From the NCBI GenBank assembly GCA_031290985.1, contig JARLJW010000037.1, positions 1-34,357 on the forward strand: DNA of 34,357 nucleotides, read 5' to 3'. The stretch's first letter is position 1. Each line of letters opens with the position of its first letter. Positions 23,034-31,743 of this stretch are shown here, in pieces. The position numbers and the translations under genes were made by a program. The notes under the pieces were generated by a model. The model did not search any database. It had not been told where the DNA came from and saw nothing but the letters and a program-made list of their open reading frames with translations. Source of the DNA: Verrucomicrobiia bacterium (GTDB taxonomy: Bacteria > Verrucomicrobiota > Verrucomicrobiia > Limisphaerales > UBA11358).

Positions 23034-23804
23034 TTAAAAAATCTCAGCAAAGAACTGCTTCATCGCCGCCCAGGACCGCTTGTCGGCGCGTTCGTTATAT
23101 TTTGCACCGGGATTGACGAAGCCGGGGTCGGGCTGCGTGAAGGCGTGAACCGCGCCACCGTAAAAAACCAGCTGCCAGTCCACCTTGGCATCACGCAGCT
23201 CGCTTTCGAAGGCGGTCAGGTCTTCGGGTTTTTGAAACGGATCATCGCCGCCGGCCAGCGCGAGAACCTTGCATTTGATGTTCCTGCCGTCCGTCGGCGT
23301 CGGCGAATCCAGTCCGCCGTGGAAGCTGACGACACCCTTGATGTTCGCGCCGCTGCGCGCAAGCTCGATGACCGTCGTGCCGCCGAAACAGTAGCCGATG
23401 GCGGCGAGGCGCGAGGTGTCCACGAGCTTGCTCTTTTTCAATTCGTCGAGGCCGGCGTTGACGCGGGCGCGAAGCAGTGTCCGGTCGGTTTTATACTTCG
23501 TCGATTCGGCCCCGGCGTCCGCGACATTGGCGGAGCGGACGCCCTTGCCGTAGATGTCGGCGCAGAACGCGACGTAGCCGAGTTGCGCCAGCATTTCGGC
23601 GCGATGTTTTTCGTAAGCGGTCAGGCCGAGCCATTGATGCACGACGAGCACGCCCGGACGCTGGCCGGCCACGGCATCGTCCCAGACGAGCACGCCTTCA
23701 AGCACGGTGTCGCCCTGTTTATATTCGATGGTCTTGGACTGGATGGCGGCGTGCGCGGAAAACACGGCCAACAACAGCGCGGCGGCGAGCAGAATGGTTT
23801 TCAT
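23034..23804 (-). CDS. Secreted dienelactone hydrolase-family protein
   Basis: This 256-residue alpha/beta hydrolase has a signal peptide (MKTILLAAALLLAVFSAHA, cleaved near residue 19). The family nucleophile Cys-139 is in IGYCFGG, the acid is in AGGDDPF (Asp-187/188) and the base is His-220 in GGAVHAF. Dienelactone hydrolases open cyclic enol lactones, but many exported members act on other esters, so the substrate is unknown. The signal peptide places it outside the cytoplasm. Its stop lies just before the rsmD start. Length is normal for the family. Confidence 0.92.
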   Translation of the reverse strand: MKTILLAAALLLAVFSAHAAIQSKTIEYKQGDTVLEGVLVWDDAVAGQRPGVLVVHQWLGLTAYEKHRAEMLAQLGYVAFCADIYGKGVRSANVADAGAESTKYKTDRTLLRARVNAGLDELKKSKLVDTSRLAAIGYCFGGTTVIELARSGANIKGVVSFHGGLDSPTPTDGRNIKCKVLALAGGDDPFQKPEDLTAFESELRDAKVDWQLVFYGGAVHAFTQPDPGFVNPGAKYNERADKRSWAAMKQFFAEIF

Positions 23805-23899
23805 AACGCCGCCAACCTAACCGACCCCGCGCGATTTGCCAACTGCGCGGATGATGTGAAAGTTGTGCGGCCGGAGACGCCATCGGCGCTAATTGAGAT

Positions 23900-23928
23900 T
23901 TGGACGGCCCGCACAAATCGTCTATCGT
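23900..23928 (+). promoter_or_regulatory. Putative promoter of the AsmA-like gene
   Basis: TTGGAC (23900-23905) and TATCGT (23923-23928) are 17 bp apart; the -10 ends 9 nt before ATG 23938. The -10 matches four of six. The layout repeats that of metF and the Pro-rich membrane gene. Confidence 0.35.
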
Positions 23929-23937
23929 GAACCAGAC

Positions 23938-24615
23938 ATGAAGCTCAAGCGGATCTTAATCGTGCTGGCGGGCCTGTTCCTCCTGGGCGTGGTGGCGGTG
24001 GTGGTCTTCCTGCTGTCGCTGGACACCATGGCGCGCTGGGCGGTGGAGAAACGGATCGAAGCCCAGACGGGCTTGAAGGCGGAGATCGGAAAATTCCACA
24101 TCGGCCTGCGGGAACCGGTCGTGTCCATCACCGGTCTGAAGCTCTACAACCCGACAAATTTTGGCGGCACGCTGCTGATGCAGATTCCGGAGATCCACAT
24201 GGAATATGACCGCGACGCGGCCAAAAACCGGGGCGAGATCCACATCACGCTGCTGCGCTTCAACCTGGGCGAAGTGGACATCGTCAAGAACGAGGCCGGG
24301 CAGACGAACCTGTTTGTCCTGGGCATGACGCTGCCGTCCAAGGACGATCTCGCCAAGAGCAAGGATCTGAACGAGATCAAGAAGCGCACCGGCTACGAGT
24401 TCAAAGGCATCGATATGCTGACCGTCTCCGTCGGCAAGGCGAAATTCATTGATCTGGGCAATCCGAAAAACAACCGCGAGCAGGACATCGACATCGAAAA
24501 CGTGCCCATCCCCAACGTAAAATCCCCCGCCGACCTCACCGGGCTGCTCCTGCTGGTGGTGCTGCGCAGCGACAATTTTTTCAACTCCCTGGTTGCGCCG
24601 GCGGGCTTGAAATAG
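23938..24615 (+). CDS. AsmA-like membrane-anchored protein
   Basis: This 225-residue protein has an N-terminal anchor (ILIVLAGLFLLGVVAVVVFLL). It continues WAVEKRIEAQTGLKAEIGKFHIGLREPVVSITGLKLYNPTNFGG, the start typical of AsmA-like proteins that bridge inner and outer membranes and carry lipids. It is short compared with canonical AsmA (over 600 residues) and lacks the long repeat region, so it could be a small relative. ATG 23938 is preferred to the longer frame at 23893. It faces the radical SAM gene convergently, with 27 nt between stops. Confidence 0.75.
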   Translation: MKLKRILIVLAGLFLLGVVAVVVFLLSLDTMARWAVEKRIEAQTGLKAEIGKFHIGLREPVVSITGLKLYNPTNFGGTLLMQIPEIHMEYDRDAAKNRGEIHITLLRFNLGEVDIVKNEAGQTNLFVLGMTLPSKDDLAKSKDLNEIKKRTGYEFKGIDMLTVSVGKAKFIDLGNPKNNREQDIDIENVPIPNVKSPADLTGLLLLVVLRSDNFFNSLVAPAGLK

Positions 24616-24642
24616 GTCCGCCGGCAGCGCGCTGTCCCCGCC

Positions 24643-25821
24643 TCACACTTCGCCGATCCATTTGCGATCTTCCCACACGGCCTTGATGGAGGTGAGATTG
24701 CGGCGGTCGAAAATATTCCGCGCGGCGGCGCCGACGCGGCCTTTTTTCAGGTTGTTATAGGCGTCGCTGGCGCTGATGGCGACGTATTGAAGGATGCTCG
24801 GGTCGCGGTAGCAATCGATCATGCACTTGGTGCAGCCGTCGCGGATGAGCCTGGAGTCGTCCCAGTCCCAGACTTTGCACATGGGCTTGTGCCAGGCGTG
24901 GCAGCGGAACAGGTCGAGGTTCCAGTCGAGGTAGAAGTATTTGTGGCCGCCGAGGCAGCCGAACTTTTCCTTTTCGCCGCGCAGATGCCGCTGCATCTCG
25001 TCGAGCGATTCGGTGGGGTTCACCACGGGATAGCCGCTGCCCTGCTTCAGGCGCTTGATTTTCTCGAACAGGCCGATCAGTTCATCCTTGGAAAAATTGA
25101 CGAGGCCGCTGTCGCTGAAACTGAGATAGCTGCTGGCCAGGCTGGTGAGCGGATAGCTGAAGGTGCAGCTTTTGAAACCGAGCTCCTCCAGAAACGGCGG
25201 GAGTTTCTCGAAATCCTCGATCAACCGGCTGGCGGTGATGCTGGCGGTGGTCTGGATGCCGACCGAACCGAAATACTCGTTCGCCTGCTTGATCTTTTGG
25301 CAGACGTCGGGCAGGCCGCGGTTTTTTTCGTGCTTGAGAACATCGTGGGCGTCGACGGACATGATGATGCTGCTCATGCCGTCGCTGGCGAGGGCGCGCA
25401 TGTTTTCATTGGTCCACAGGCCGCCGTTGGTGCAGATCATGGGGCGGATGCCCTGCTCCGCCGCGTAACGCGTCATCGCGCGGAGATCGCGATGAACCAT
25501 CGGCTCGCCACCGACGAACAGGAGATAGCCGATGTGGTTTTTGACGGAAATGTCGATGACCCGCTTTGCCTCGTCGAGGGTGACGCTGCGGCGGGCCTTG
25601 GGATCGAACTTGGAGCGGGCGAAGCCGCAGAAGTCGCAGTCGGCATTGCAGATGTTGGTGATGGCAAATTGCAGGTAGCCGGGGCCGCCGTGATCGAGAA
25701 CCTCCTTGAAGAGCTGCCAGGCGCTTTTTTGGGGACGACTCACGGGCCGGGAAAAATCCGGCGATGCTGCGCGACTGGCCTCCTTGGATGGTACGGTGGC
25801 AACTAAAACAACATTGCTCAT
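24643..25821 (-). CDS. Radical SAM protein with C-terminal Cys-rich domain
   Basis: This 392-residue protein starts at ATG 25821. The radical SAM cluster motif is C58-x3-C62-x2-C65 (ICNADCDFCGF), with GGEP at 104-107 and the usual alpha/beta barrel pattern. The C-terminal region contains further cysteines (FGCLGGHK, FRCHAW, MCKVW, DGCTKCMIDCY), consistent with a SPASM- or twitch-like domain holding extra iron-sulphur clusters. Related proteins modify peptides, cofactors or lipids; the product here is unknown and no obvious substrate peptide gene lies alongside. A GAAATT hexamer 8 nt before the ATG is a weak -10 candidate. Confidence 0.88.
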   Translation of the reverse strand: MSNVVLVATVPSKEASRAASPDFSRPVSRPQKSAWQLFKEVLDHGGPGYLQFAITNICNADCDFCGFARSKFDPKARRSVTLDEAKRVIDISVKNHIGYLLFVGGEPMVHRDLRAMTRYAAEQGIRPMICTNGGLWTNENMRALASDGMSSIIMSVDAHDVLKHEKNRGLPDVCQKIKQANEYFGSVGIQTTASITASRLIEDFEKLPPFLEELGFKSCTFSYPLTSLASSYLSFSDSGLVNFSKDELIGLFEKIKRLKQGSGYPVVNPTESLDEMQRHLRGEKEKFGCLGGHKYFYLDWNLDLFRCHAWHKPMCKVWDWDDSRLIRDGCTKCMIDCYRDPSILQYVAISASDAYNNLKKGRVGAAARNIFDRRNLTSIKAVWEDRKWIGEV

Positions 25822-25937
25822 ACGGCGGCAATTTCGGCTAAAACAAAGAACCGGGCAATTATTTTCTCTGATTAACCAAGAAAGCAATGATTTTGGCTTT
25901 GCTCCGGGGCTGCAAAAAGTCTACTTTGACGGCGGTT

Positions 25938-26011
25938 TGTCCGATGGTGTAATGGTAGCACAAGGCTCTTTGGAGGCCTTTGTCATGGTTCGAATCCATG
26001 TCGGACAACCA
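25938..26011 (+). tRNA. tRNA-Gln(UUG) with encoded CCA
   Basis: The acceptor arms TGTCCGA (25938-25944) and TCGGACA (26001-26007) pair perfectly. The T arm is CATGG-TTCGAAT-CCATG, and the D arm contains the AATGGTA loop. The anticodon loop CTTTGGA gives anticodon TTG, reading CAA/CAG glutamine. The 3' end A-CCA is genomically encoded. It stands alone between two protein genes. Confidence 0.95.
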
Positions 26012-26108
26012 TCTTCCCGAAAAACTGGCGTCAAAGATGACGGTGGTTCCACCCGCCGTCTGTCAGACTGTCAAAAATGATGGATTACGGCCGCTGAACC
26101 AAAGCCAT

Positions 26109-26134
26109 GCGGCTCAAAAAGCCGCTTGACCTTT
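26109..26134 (+). terminator. Weak hairpin downstream of tRNA-Gln
   Basis: GCGGCT-CAAAA-AGCCGC (26109-26125) forms a 6-bp stem, with CTTTTACACC beginning five bases later. The T run is poor, so this may end the tRNA transcript or be incidental. TTGACC (26126-26131) and AACAAT (26148-26153), 16 bp apart, could be the promoter of the kinase gene. Confidence 0.3.
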
Positions 26135-26207
26135 TACACCCGCAGCCAACAATTCCAGCCGAAAGGGGTTGCGGAGCGGCGGGAAAACTCATTTTCTTTG
26201 TCAAACA

Positions 26208-28142
26208 ATGGATCTAAGCGGAAAAGTCTTTGGCCAATACAACATCATCCGCCAGCTCGGTCGGGGCGGCATGGGCGAGGTTTATGAGGTGGAGCACCGT
26301 GTTTTGCGAAAACGGTACGCCCTGAAACTCCTGCGGCAGGATTTTGCAAAACGGGCCGATTCCGTCCGGCGTTTCGAACTCGAGGCCGAGGTCATGGCCA
26401 AGCTCGAACACCGGCACATCGTGCGGGTGGACGGCTTCGGGGAGACGGGCGGACGCCTCTGGCTGCAGATGGAACTCGTCAATGGCGTTGCGCCGAACAT
26501 CATCACCCTGGGCGATTACGCCGAACAGCGGGGCGGCAAAATTCCGGCGGACGAGTTCGCCACCATTCTCAAGCAGGTTTTGCTTGGTTTGGCATTTGCG
26601 CACAGCCGGGGCGTGGTGCACCGGGATCTCAAGCCGGGCAACATCCTGCTGGAGCGCGATGCCGACGGCACGTTGTGGGTCAAAATCTCGGACTTCGGCC
26701 TGGCGCGGGTCATCGGGGAGGATTTCATCCGGGACCAGGCGCAGGTGAGCTTTTCGGGCGGGCAAACGTTGTCTGATGAACGGACGATTTCAGACACCCC
26801 CACGATGGCCGGCGGTCAGGAAGGCACGAGCACCCGGGCGTTGCTGGGAACGTGGGTCTACATGAGCCCGGAACAGCGGCGCGGCGACGGCGCGGACATG
26901 CGGAGTGACGTGTTTGCCGTGGGCGTGATGTGCTACCGGTTGCTGACGGGCAAGGAGCTTGGCCGCAAGGCCATCTCGGAATTTGGGGTGAACAAATCAT
27001 GGGATGCGTTCGTGGACAAGGCGCTGGAGCAGGATGCCTCGCTGCGCTACGCCGACGGCCAGGCGCTGCTGGACGCATTTTCAAAACTGAACAAAAAGTC
27101 GCGGCTGCCGGTCTGGCTGATTGCCGGGGTGCTGGCGGTCGCCGGCATCGGGCTGGGATTAAAATTTTTTGGCGCGGGATTACTTAGGCTGCCAGCCGGA
27201 ACCGGCAACGCGGTGAGCATCACGAACCAGCCGGCGAGCCTCTCGGCGGCGCCTAACGGCACGGCGGCCTTCAGCGTCGGCGTGGCGGGCGATCCGCCGC
27301 TGACCTACCAATGGCGCTTGAACGGCATCAACATCCCGGGGGCGAACAATCGTGCGTACACTATATCCGCCGTCAACGCCGGTGCGGCGGGAGATTATTC
27401 GGTGGTGGTGGCCAATTCCTCCAGCACCGTCACCAGCGCCGCGGCCGCGCTGACGGTGGCCACGCCGCAGGTGGATTCGCCGTATCCGGTGGTCGGGCAA
27501 CGCTGGACCAACTCGCTGGGCATGGTGTTCGTGCCGCTGGCCAACTCGAAGTTAAGCCTGTCGTGCTACGAAACCCGCGTGCAGGATTTTAATGAATTCC
27601 GGAAGGCGAAGGGCATGCCGGTGGATCATCCTTCTTTCCGGCAGGACAAAACCCATCCGGTCATCAACGTAAGCTGGACGGAGGCGCAGGCCTTTTGTGC
27701 GTGGCTGACGGCGAAAGAACGGGACGCCGGCCAGTTGACGAAAAACCAGCTGTACCGGTTGCCGCTGCGTGCCGAGTGGTGCCAGGCCATACCCGCGTAT
27801 CAACCGGCGAACCGCTTCGTGTGGGGCGACAGTTTTGAGCAGTTGACCAATGGCATGGGCAACGTTTTGAAGTTTGCCAAGGAAGGCACCCATACGCTGC
27901 CGGTCGGCAGCTTCAAGGTCAACCCGCTGGGCTTTGCCGACCTGGTGGGCAATGCCGCCGAATGGCTCGGTGACAGCGACAAGCTGGGGGACATCCGTTA
28001 CATCATCGGCGGGGCGTGGGATTCCCAAGATGATGCGGATTTCCGGGTGACCGCGCCGCCGCAGATTCCCAAATACATCAGCCGCGAGGATGTGGGCTTT
28101 CGCTGTCTTCTGGATTTGGATCCGAAAAAGCCGGTGAATTGA
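26208..28142 (+). CDS. Ser/Thr protein kinase fused to Ig-like and FGE-like domains
   Basis: This 644-residue protein starts at ATG 26208. Residues 11-295 are a Hanks-type kinase: GRGGMGEVY (18-26), Lys-40, HRDLKPGN (138-145), DFG (162-164) and SPE (220-222), with a long Ser/Thr-rich insertion in the activation segment (about 170-212). A TM helix follows at 303-325. Residues about 333-418 form an Ig-like domain ([16 protein letters not shown] and [12 protein letters not shown]), and 432-637 resemble a formylglycine-generating enzyme/sulfatase-modifying domain ([51 protein letters not shown]). The kinase is cytoplasmic and the other two domains extracellular. The FGE-type catalytic cysteines are not clear, so it may only bind ligand. 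Confidence 0.9.
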   Translation: MDLSGKVFGQYNIIRQLGRGGMGEVYEVEHRVLRKRYALKLLRQDFAKRADSVRRFELEAEVMAKLEHRHIVRVDGFGETGGRLWLQMELVNGVAPNIITLGDYAEQRGGKIPADEFATILKQVLLGLAFAHSRGVVHRDLKPGNILLERDADGTLWVKISDFGLARVIGEDFIRDQAQVSFSGGQTLSDERTISDTPTMAGGQEGTSTRALLGTWVYMSPEQRRGDGADMRSDVFAVGVMCYRLLTGKELGRKAISEFGVNKSWDAFVDKALEQDASLRYADGQALLDAFSKLNKKSRLPVWLIAGVLAVAGIGLGLKFFGAGLLRLPAGTGNAVSITNQPASLSAAPNGTAAFSVGVAGDPPLTYQWRLNGINIPGANNRAYTISAVNAGAAGDYSVVVANSSSTVTSAAAALTVATPQVDSPYPVVGQRWTNSLGMVFVPLANSKLSLSCYETRVQDFNEFRKAKGMPVDHPSFRQDKTHPVINVSWTEAQAFCAWLTAKERDAGQLTKNQLYRLPLRAEWCQAIPAYQPANRFVWGDSFEQLTNGMGNVLKFAKEGTHTLPVGSFKVNPLGFADLVGNAAEWLGDSDKLGDIRYIIGGAWDSQDDADFRVTAPPQIPKYISREDVGFRCLLDLDPKKPVN

Positions 28143-28173
28143 CGAGCGGCCTGCTTTGCCTCGATCCCTGCCC

Positions 28174-28305
28174 CCGGAGCGCGGCTGTGTCCCGCAACGC
28201 GGGATCAGCCGCAGCAAGGTGTACTCAGAGCGCCACCCTCGAATTCGCATGCGGTCTGGTCTTTTCACGTTGCTGCGACTGGCTTACAGCACAGTCGCGC
28301 TCCGG
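28174..28305. repeat. 132-bp nested palindromic element
   Basis: CCGGAGCGCGGCTGTG (28174-28189) and the reverse complement of 28290-28305 match at 15 of 16. A second inner pair, AGCCGCAGCAA (28207-28217) and TTGCTGCGACT (28270-28280), matches at 10 of 11. The pairs nest, so the DNA or RNA could form one long interrupted hairpin. It lies in the gene-free stretch 28143-28367 between the converging kinase and PEGA genes and looks like a small MITE or REP-type element. Confidence 0.7.
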
Positions 28306-28367
28306 TGGGGAGCCCGGATTTGAGGCCGTGTCAGGCTGCACCCATCACCACCCACTCCCCGCACGAC

Positions 28368-30251
28368 CTACTGCTTCCAGTCGATGTAGTAAAGGCCCCA
28401 GCATTTGGGATCGCCGCGCTGCTGGACCTGGCGGTTGGAGATGAAATAAATATACGTCTTTTGATCATCGTAACTGACGGTGGGAAAGGAGTAGAACGAC
28501 GAGGCGTCCGGGATGGGGTTCACGGCGTTGGAGCCGTCCGCGTCGATGATCAACAGCCCGTAGCTGTTGCCGCTCGGCTTGGCAAAAACAATCTGCTTGT
28601 CGCCCGGCAGCCAGGCGGGGCTGGTGCCGGTTTCGAGTTCCACGCTGTTGCCGTCTTCCGGGGTCATGATGCAAATTTTCCCCTTCGTGGACACATAGGC
28701 GATGCGCGTGCCGTCGTGCGACCAGACCGGGCTGTGTCCGGGATCGCCCACCTGCGCGAAGCCGCCTTCGCTGGTCTGCACCATGATGTGCGGCTCGGCG
28801 TGCATGGCGGATTTCACCGGATAACGGGTGAAGGCCAAGTGGTTTTTGCCATCGTGATCCGTGAACACCGTCGGCTCCATGTCGATGCCCGGCTGGGGAT
28901 GGCTGATCTCCTCCAGATAGCGGCTGGCATCCGCGCGGATGCGGAAAATATGATACTGGCCGTCATCACTGCGGTTGGAGGAAAAATAAATATATTTTCC
29001 ATCGCTCGTGTTATGGGGCTGGAGATCATAGGTGCCTTGGGCCGCGCCCATGCTCGTCAACTGTTCCACTTTCTTTGCCGGCGGCGGATAGATTTTGACC
29101 AGCTCGCTGCCGATGACTTCCGCCGGATTGCCATCGCGGATGGCGCGTTTGGCGACGGAGAGCACCACGGCCAGCGGTTTGCCGTTGCCCTGCGCATCCT
29201 GCGCGGCGGGCACGGTGCCGAAACTGTCGCCGATGAACAACTGGCTGTCGTCCATGAAATGGGGGTTGAACTGGTTCATCATGCCGCCGGGCGTGATCGC
29301 GGACATGACATTGGTCGTGTCAAGACGGACTTCACCGTGATCCACCACCACGCGCTGCCAGGGAACAGGCAGTTGCTTGAGCGGTTGAAACGTGAGCGCG
29401 GCGAGCTTGCCCTGAAGGGCTTCCGCCTGGTCCAGCGTCAGCGCGATCGTGAAATCCGGCGTGGCTTCGGCCGGGGCCGGCGGGCGGAACTCATAGCCTT
29501 CCTTGGAAACGGTGACGACGTTTTTGCTCCACGGCTGCGTCAGGTCGGCGCGATGAAATTCGAGGGTGATTTTTGCGGGGGCATCCTGGCCCGCGGATAC
29601 GCTGCCGGCACCATTAACGGAAACCTGCGCGTCATCCACGTTGACCGAGACCTGCAAGTCCACAAAATGAGTGATCTCGACCAGGTTGAACTGCACCTTC
29701 CGGCTCTTGCCACTGGGCGGCAACGCCTCGGCCTCCTCCTTGGTGATCGTCTTTTGCATGGTCTGATAATTTTTCCGTTCCGCGCGGAGGGTCAGGCCCT
29801 GCCAGGCGGCGGTCGAGTTGCTGCGGCTGAAGGTGATGACCGTATCCGCGTCCACGGGCAGGTCATTGACGAAAAACTTGGCGCCCTCGCCGGCTTCAAA
29901 GTGGACGGGCGTGGGGCTTTGAAGCATGGGCAGGTCAAACGCGATCTGCATGCCGGGTTCATCCTTGTATTTGTGGTAAATGGCGTCGGCGTCGGCCCGC
30001 GTCTTGGTGATCTCCTGGGCTTCATAGCCGGGCAGGGCGGCGGTCACCTTGAGCACGGCGTCGCGGTCAAAGCCGACATTCGGCAGCACGAGCGGCGAGT
30101 AGCCTGCGACAACGCCGTTGGTGGAGATGGTCGCCCCGGGCGGCGTGGTCGTAACATGGACAGTGCGGTAGGTGGTCATCGCCTGCACGGAGCCGGGCAG
30201 GCCGAAGGTCGCGAGCAGGGCCGTCAGGATCGTGGCCGCCACAAACCACAT
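28368..30251 (-). CDS. Secreted PEGA-domain protein with TolB-like propeller
   Basis: This 627-residue protein starts at ATG 30251, preceded by the strong Shine-Dalgarno GGGAGGAA; the longer frame to 30323 is rejected. A signal peptide spans residues 1-24. A PEGA-like domain follows (about 28-95: VHVTTTPPGATISTNG, then GYEAQEI), then a long beta-rich region, and a C-terminal beta-propeller (about 400-627) with DGKYIYFSSNRSDDG, SPVWSHDGTRIAYVS and SPAWLPGDKQIVFA, the repeated S-x-W-x-x-D-G-x-x-I-x-F pattern of TolB/WD40-like domains. It is probably periplasmic or cell-surface; ligand unknown. It faces the kinase gene, which may share an envelope-sensing role, though that is inference. Confidence 0.85.
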   Translation of the reverse strand: MWFVAATILTALLATFGLPGSVQAMTTYRTVHVTTTPPGATISTNGVVAGYSPLVLPNVGFDRDAVLKVTAALPGYEAQEITKTRADADAIYHKYKDEPGMQIAFDLPMLQSPTPVHFEAGEGAKFFVNDLPVDADTVITFSRSNSTAAWQGLTLRAERKNYQTMQKTITKEEAEALPPSGKSRKVQFNLVEITHFVDLQVSVNVDDAQVSVNGAGSVSAGQDAPAKITLEFHRADLTQPWSKNVVTVSKEGYEFRPPAPAEATPDFTIALTLDQAEALQGKLAALTFQPLKQLPVPWQRVVVDHGEVRLDTTNVMSAITPGGMMNQFNPHFMDDSQLFIGDSFGTVPAAQDAQGNGKPLAVVLSVAKRAIRDGNPAEVIGSELVKIYPPPAKKVEQLTSMGAAQGTYDLQPHNTSDGKYIYFSSNRSDDGQYHIFRIRADASRYLEEISHPQPGIDMEPTVFTDHDGKNHLAFTRYPVKSAMHAEPHIMVQTSEGGFAQVGDPGHSPVWSHDGTRIAYVSTKGKICIMTPEDGNSVELETGTSPAWLPGDKQIVFAKPSGNSYGLLIIDADGSNAVNPIPDASSFYSFPTVSYDDQKTYIYFISNRQVQQRGDPKCWGLYYIDWKQ

Positions 30252-30342
30252 TGAAGTGTTCCTCCCTTTCTGAGATGAAAGAATCATTGCGAATGAAATA
30301 GTTCGGGGCGACAGCGAGAGCAAGGTTTTTTTAGCGGATGTT

Positions 30343-30353
30343 GGGGGGGGGGG
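30343..30353. repeat. Homopolymer of eleven G
   Basis: An uninterrupted run of eleven G lies about 90 bp upstream of the PEGA/TolB-like gene's ATG. Such tracts slip during replication and can alter promoter spacing. It could also be a sequencing length error. The rest of 30324-30587 holds a hairpin CCACG-CACTT-CGTGG and short GGATCGAGGATGGAGG repeats, with no credible gene. Confidence 0.85.
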
Positions 30354-30587
30354 AAAGCGGCTTGGCGAGGTTTGACCGCCTCCCGCCCTTCGCTCCAGGT
30401 GGAGGATCGAGGATGGAGGATGGCTTTGCAGTCGGCCACCGGGGCGGGTGGAGCATTACTTTGACACAGCGGGGGCAGGTGTCAGGCCAAGCGTCCCGAC
30501 CTCGCGCCTTCAGCACGAAGTCATTTTGTTCACGCTATCACCACGCACTTCGTGGGTGGCGGCTCATTTCAAATATCGTTCCGCGAC

Positions 30588-31736
30588 TTACAACAGTTCC
30601 AGCAGGCGGTGCAGTTCGGCGTCGGTGTTGTAAAAGTGCGGGGAGAGGCGGAGATATTTCTGCGCTTTGCGGTCGGTGCGCAAGGAGGCCACCACGCCAT
30701 TATCGGCAAGTTTCTGGTACACGACGGCCATGTCCTGTCCGGGCTGATGAATGGCGGTGATGCCGCTGACGTTTTCCGGCTTGGCCCCGGCGTTCAACAC
30801 GGTATAGCCCTTGGCCTGCAAGGCGGGCACGAGCCAGGCGCGTTTGCGGAGCAGTTCGCGGGCGATTTCCTCCACGCCGATCTCCAGCGCGAGTTCCATG
30901 GCGGCGAGCAGGCCGACGAGGCCGACGAGGTTGTGCGTGCCGGCCTCAAACTTGGCCGCGCCGGTGCGAAATTCGATTTTATCCTGCGCGACGAAGTCGG
31001 GGTTGCGCACGTTGTGCCAGCCGTACACGGGCGGGTTCAGTTTCTCCTGCAGATCTTTTTTGACGTAGAATACGCCGGCCCCACACGGGCCGAGCAGCCA
31101 TTTGTGCGCGTCGGCGGCCAGGAAATCCACGTTCTCCACGGTGGTGGGAAAGGCACCCAGCGTCTGGATGGCGTCGAGGCAGAACAAGATGCCGCGCTCG
31201 CGCAAAAACTGGCCGATGGCATCGTGCTCGAGCCGGTGGCCGCTGATGAAATGGTTCGAGGCGAGGGCGACGAGCCGGGTGTCTTCATCCACCTGCCCCA
31301 TGACATCGACTTTGCGGATGATGCCGAGGGTGCGGATGTTGAGGAGGCGGACCTTGACGCCCTTCGCCGCGAGCGCCATCCACGGATAGACGTTGGAAGG
31401 ATAATCGTCGTGGTAGATGAGGATGTTGTCGCCCTTGCGGAAATTCAGGCCGGCGGCGACATAGCTCAAGGCGAGCGAGGTGGGGCCGACGAGCGAGACT
31501 TCATCCGGCTGGCAGTTGAGCAGGCGCGCGCCGGCGCGGCGGGCGTCGTCGATGCGGCTCATGACGAATTCCTCCTGGTCGCCGAGGGTGCCCTCGTTGG
31601 CGCAGTCGTTGATCGCCTGGGCGACGCGGCGGGGCAGCGCACAGACGCCGCCGTGCGCGAGGAAGATTTTATTTTTGGTGACGGGGAATTCGCGGTGGCG
31701 GAGTTCTTCGTTGGCTAGGATTTCGGCGAGGGTCAT
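30588..31736 (-). CDS. Class V aminotransferase / cysteine desulfurase-like PLP enzyme
   Basis: This 382-residue fold-type I PLP enzyme has the Schiff-base lysine K212 in ADAHKWLLGPCG, the PLP-ring Asp/Gln pair D188-Q191 in FCLDAIQTLG, and an N-terminal LAHGGVCALPRRV. It is similar in layout to class V enzymes including isopenicillin-N epimerase-like and SufS-like proteins. Cys in the SufS/IscS active loop is not evident, so it may act on other amino acids. It starts 7 nt after the GspF-like gene and is the last gene of the trxA operon. Confident for family, not for substrate. Confidence 0.88.
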   Translation of the reverse strand: MTLAEILANEELRHREFPVTKNKIFLAHGGVCALPRRVAQAINDCANEGTLGDQEEFVMSRIDDARRAGARLLNCQPDEVSLVGPTSLALSYVAAGLNFRKGDNILIYHDDYPSNVYPWMALAAKGVKVRLLNIRTLGIIRKVDVMGQVDEDTRLVALASNHFISGHRLEHDAIGQFLRERGILFCLDAIQTLGAFPTTVENVDFLAADAHKWLLGPCGAGVFYVKKDLQEKLNPPVYGWHNVRNPDFVAQDKIEFRTGAAKFEAGTHNLVGLVGLLAAMELALEIGVEEIARELLRKRAWLVPALQAKGYTVLNAGAKPENVSGITAIHQPGQDMAVVYQKLADNGVVASLRTDRKAQKYLRLSPHFYNTDAELHRLLELL

Positions 31737-31743
31737 GAAAAAA

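Noticed and set aside
24643..25821. Hopanoid HpnH for the radical SAM gene
   Set aside because: HpnH has a different N-terminus and Cys context; the MMPL neighbourhood is 8 kb away and shares no other hopanoid genes.
28305..30254. Long plus-strand frame (649 codons) opposite the PEGA/TolB-like gene
   Set aside because: It is the high-GC antisense shadow. The minus strand has signal peptide, Shine-Dalgarno and propeller motifs, while the plus frame is His/Arg/Gly-biased without domains.
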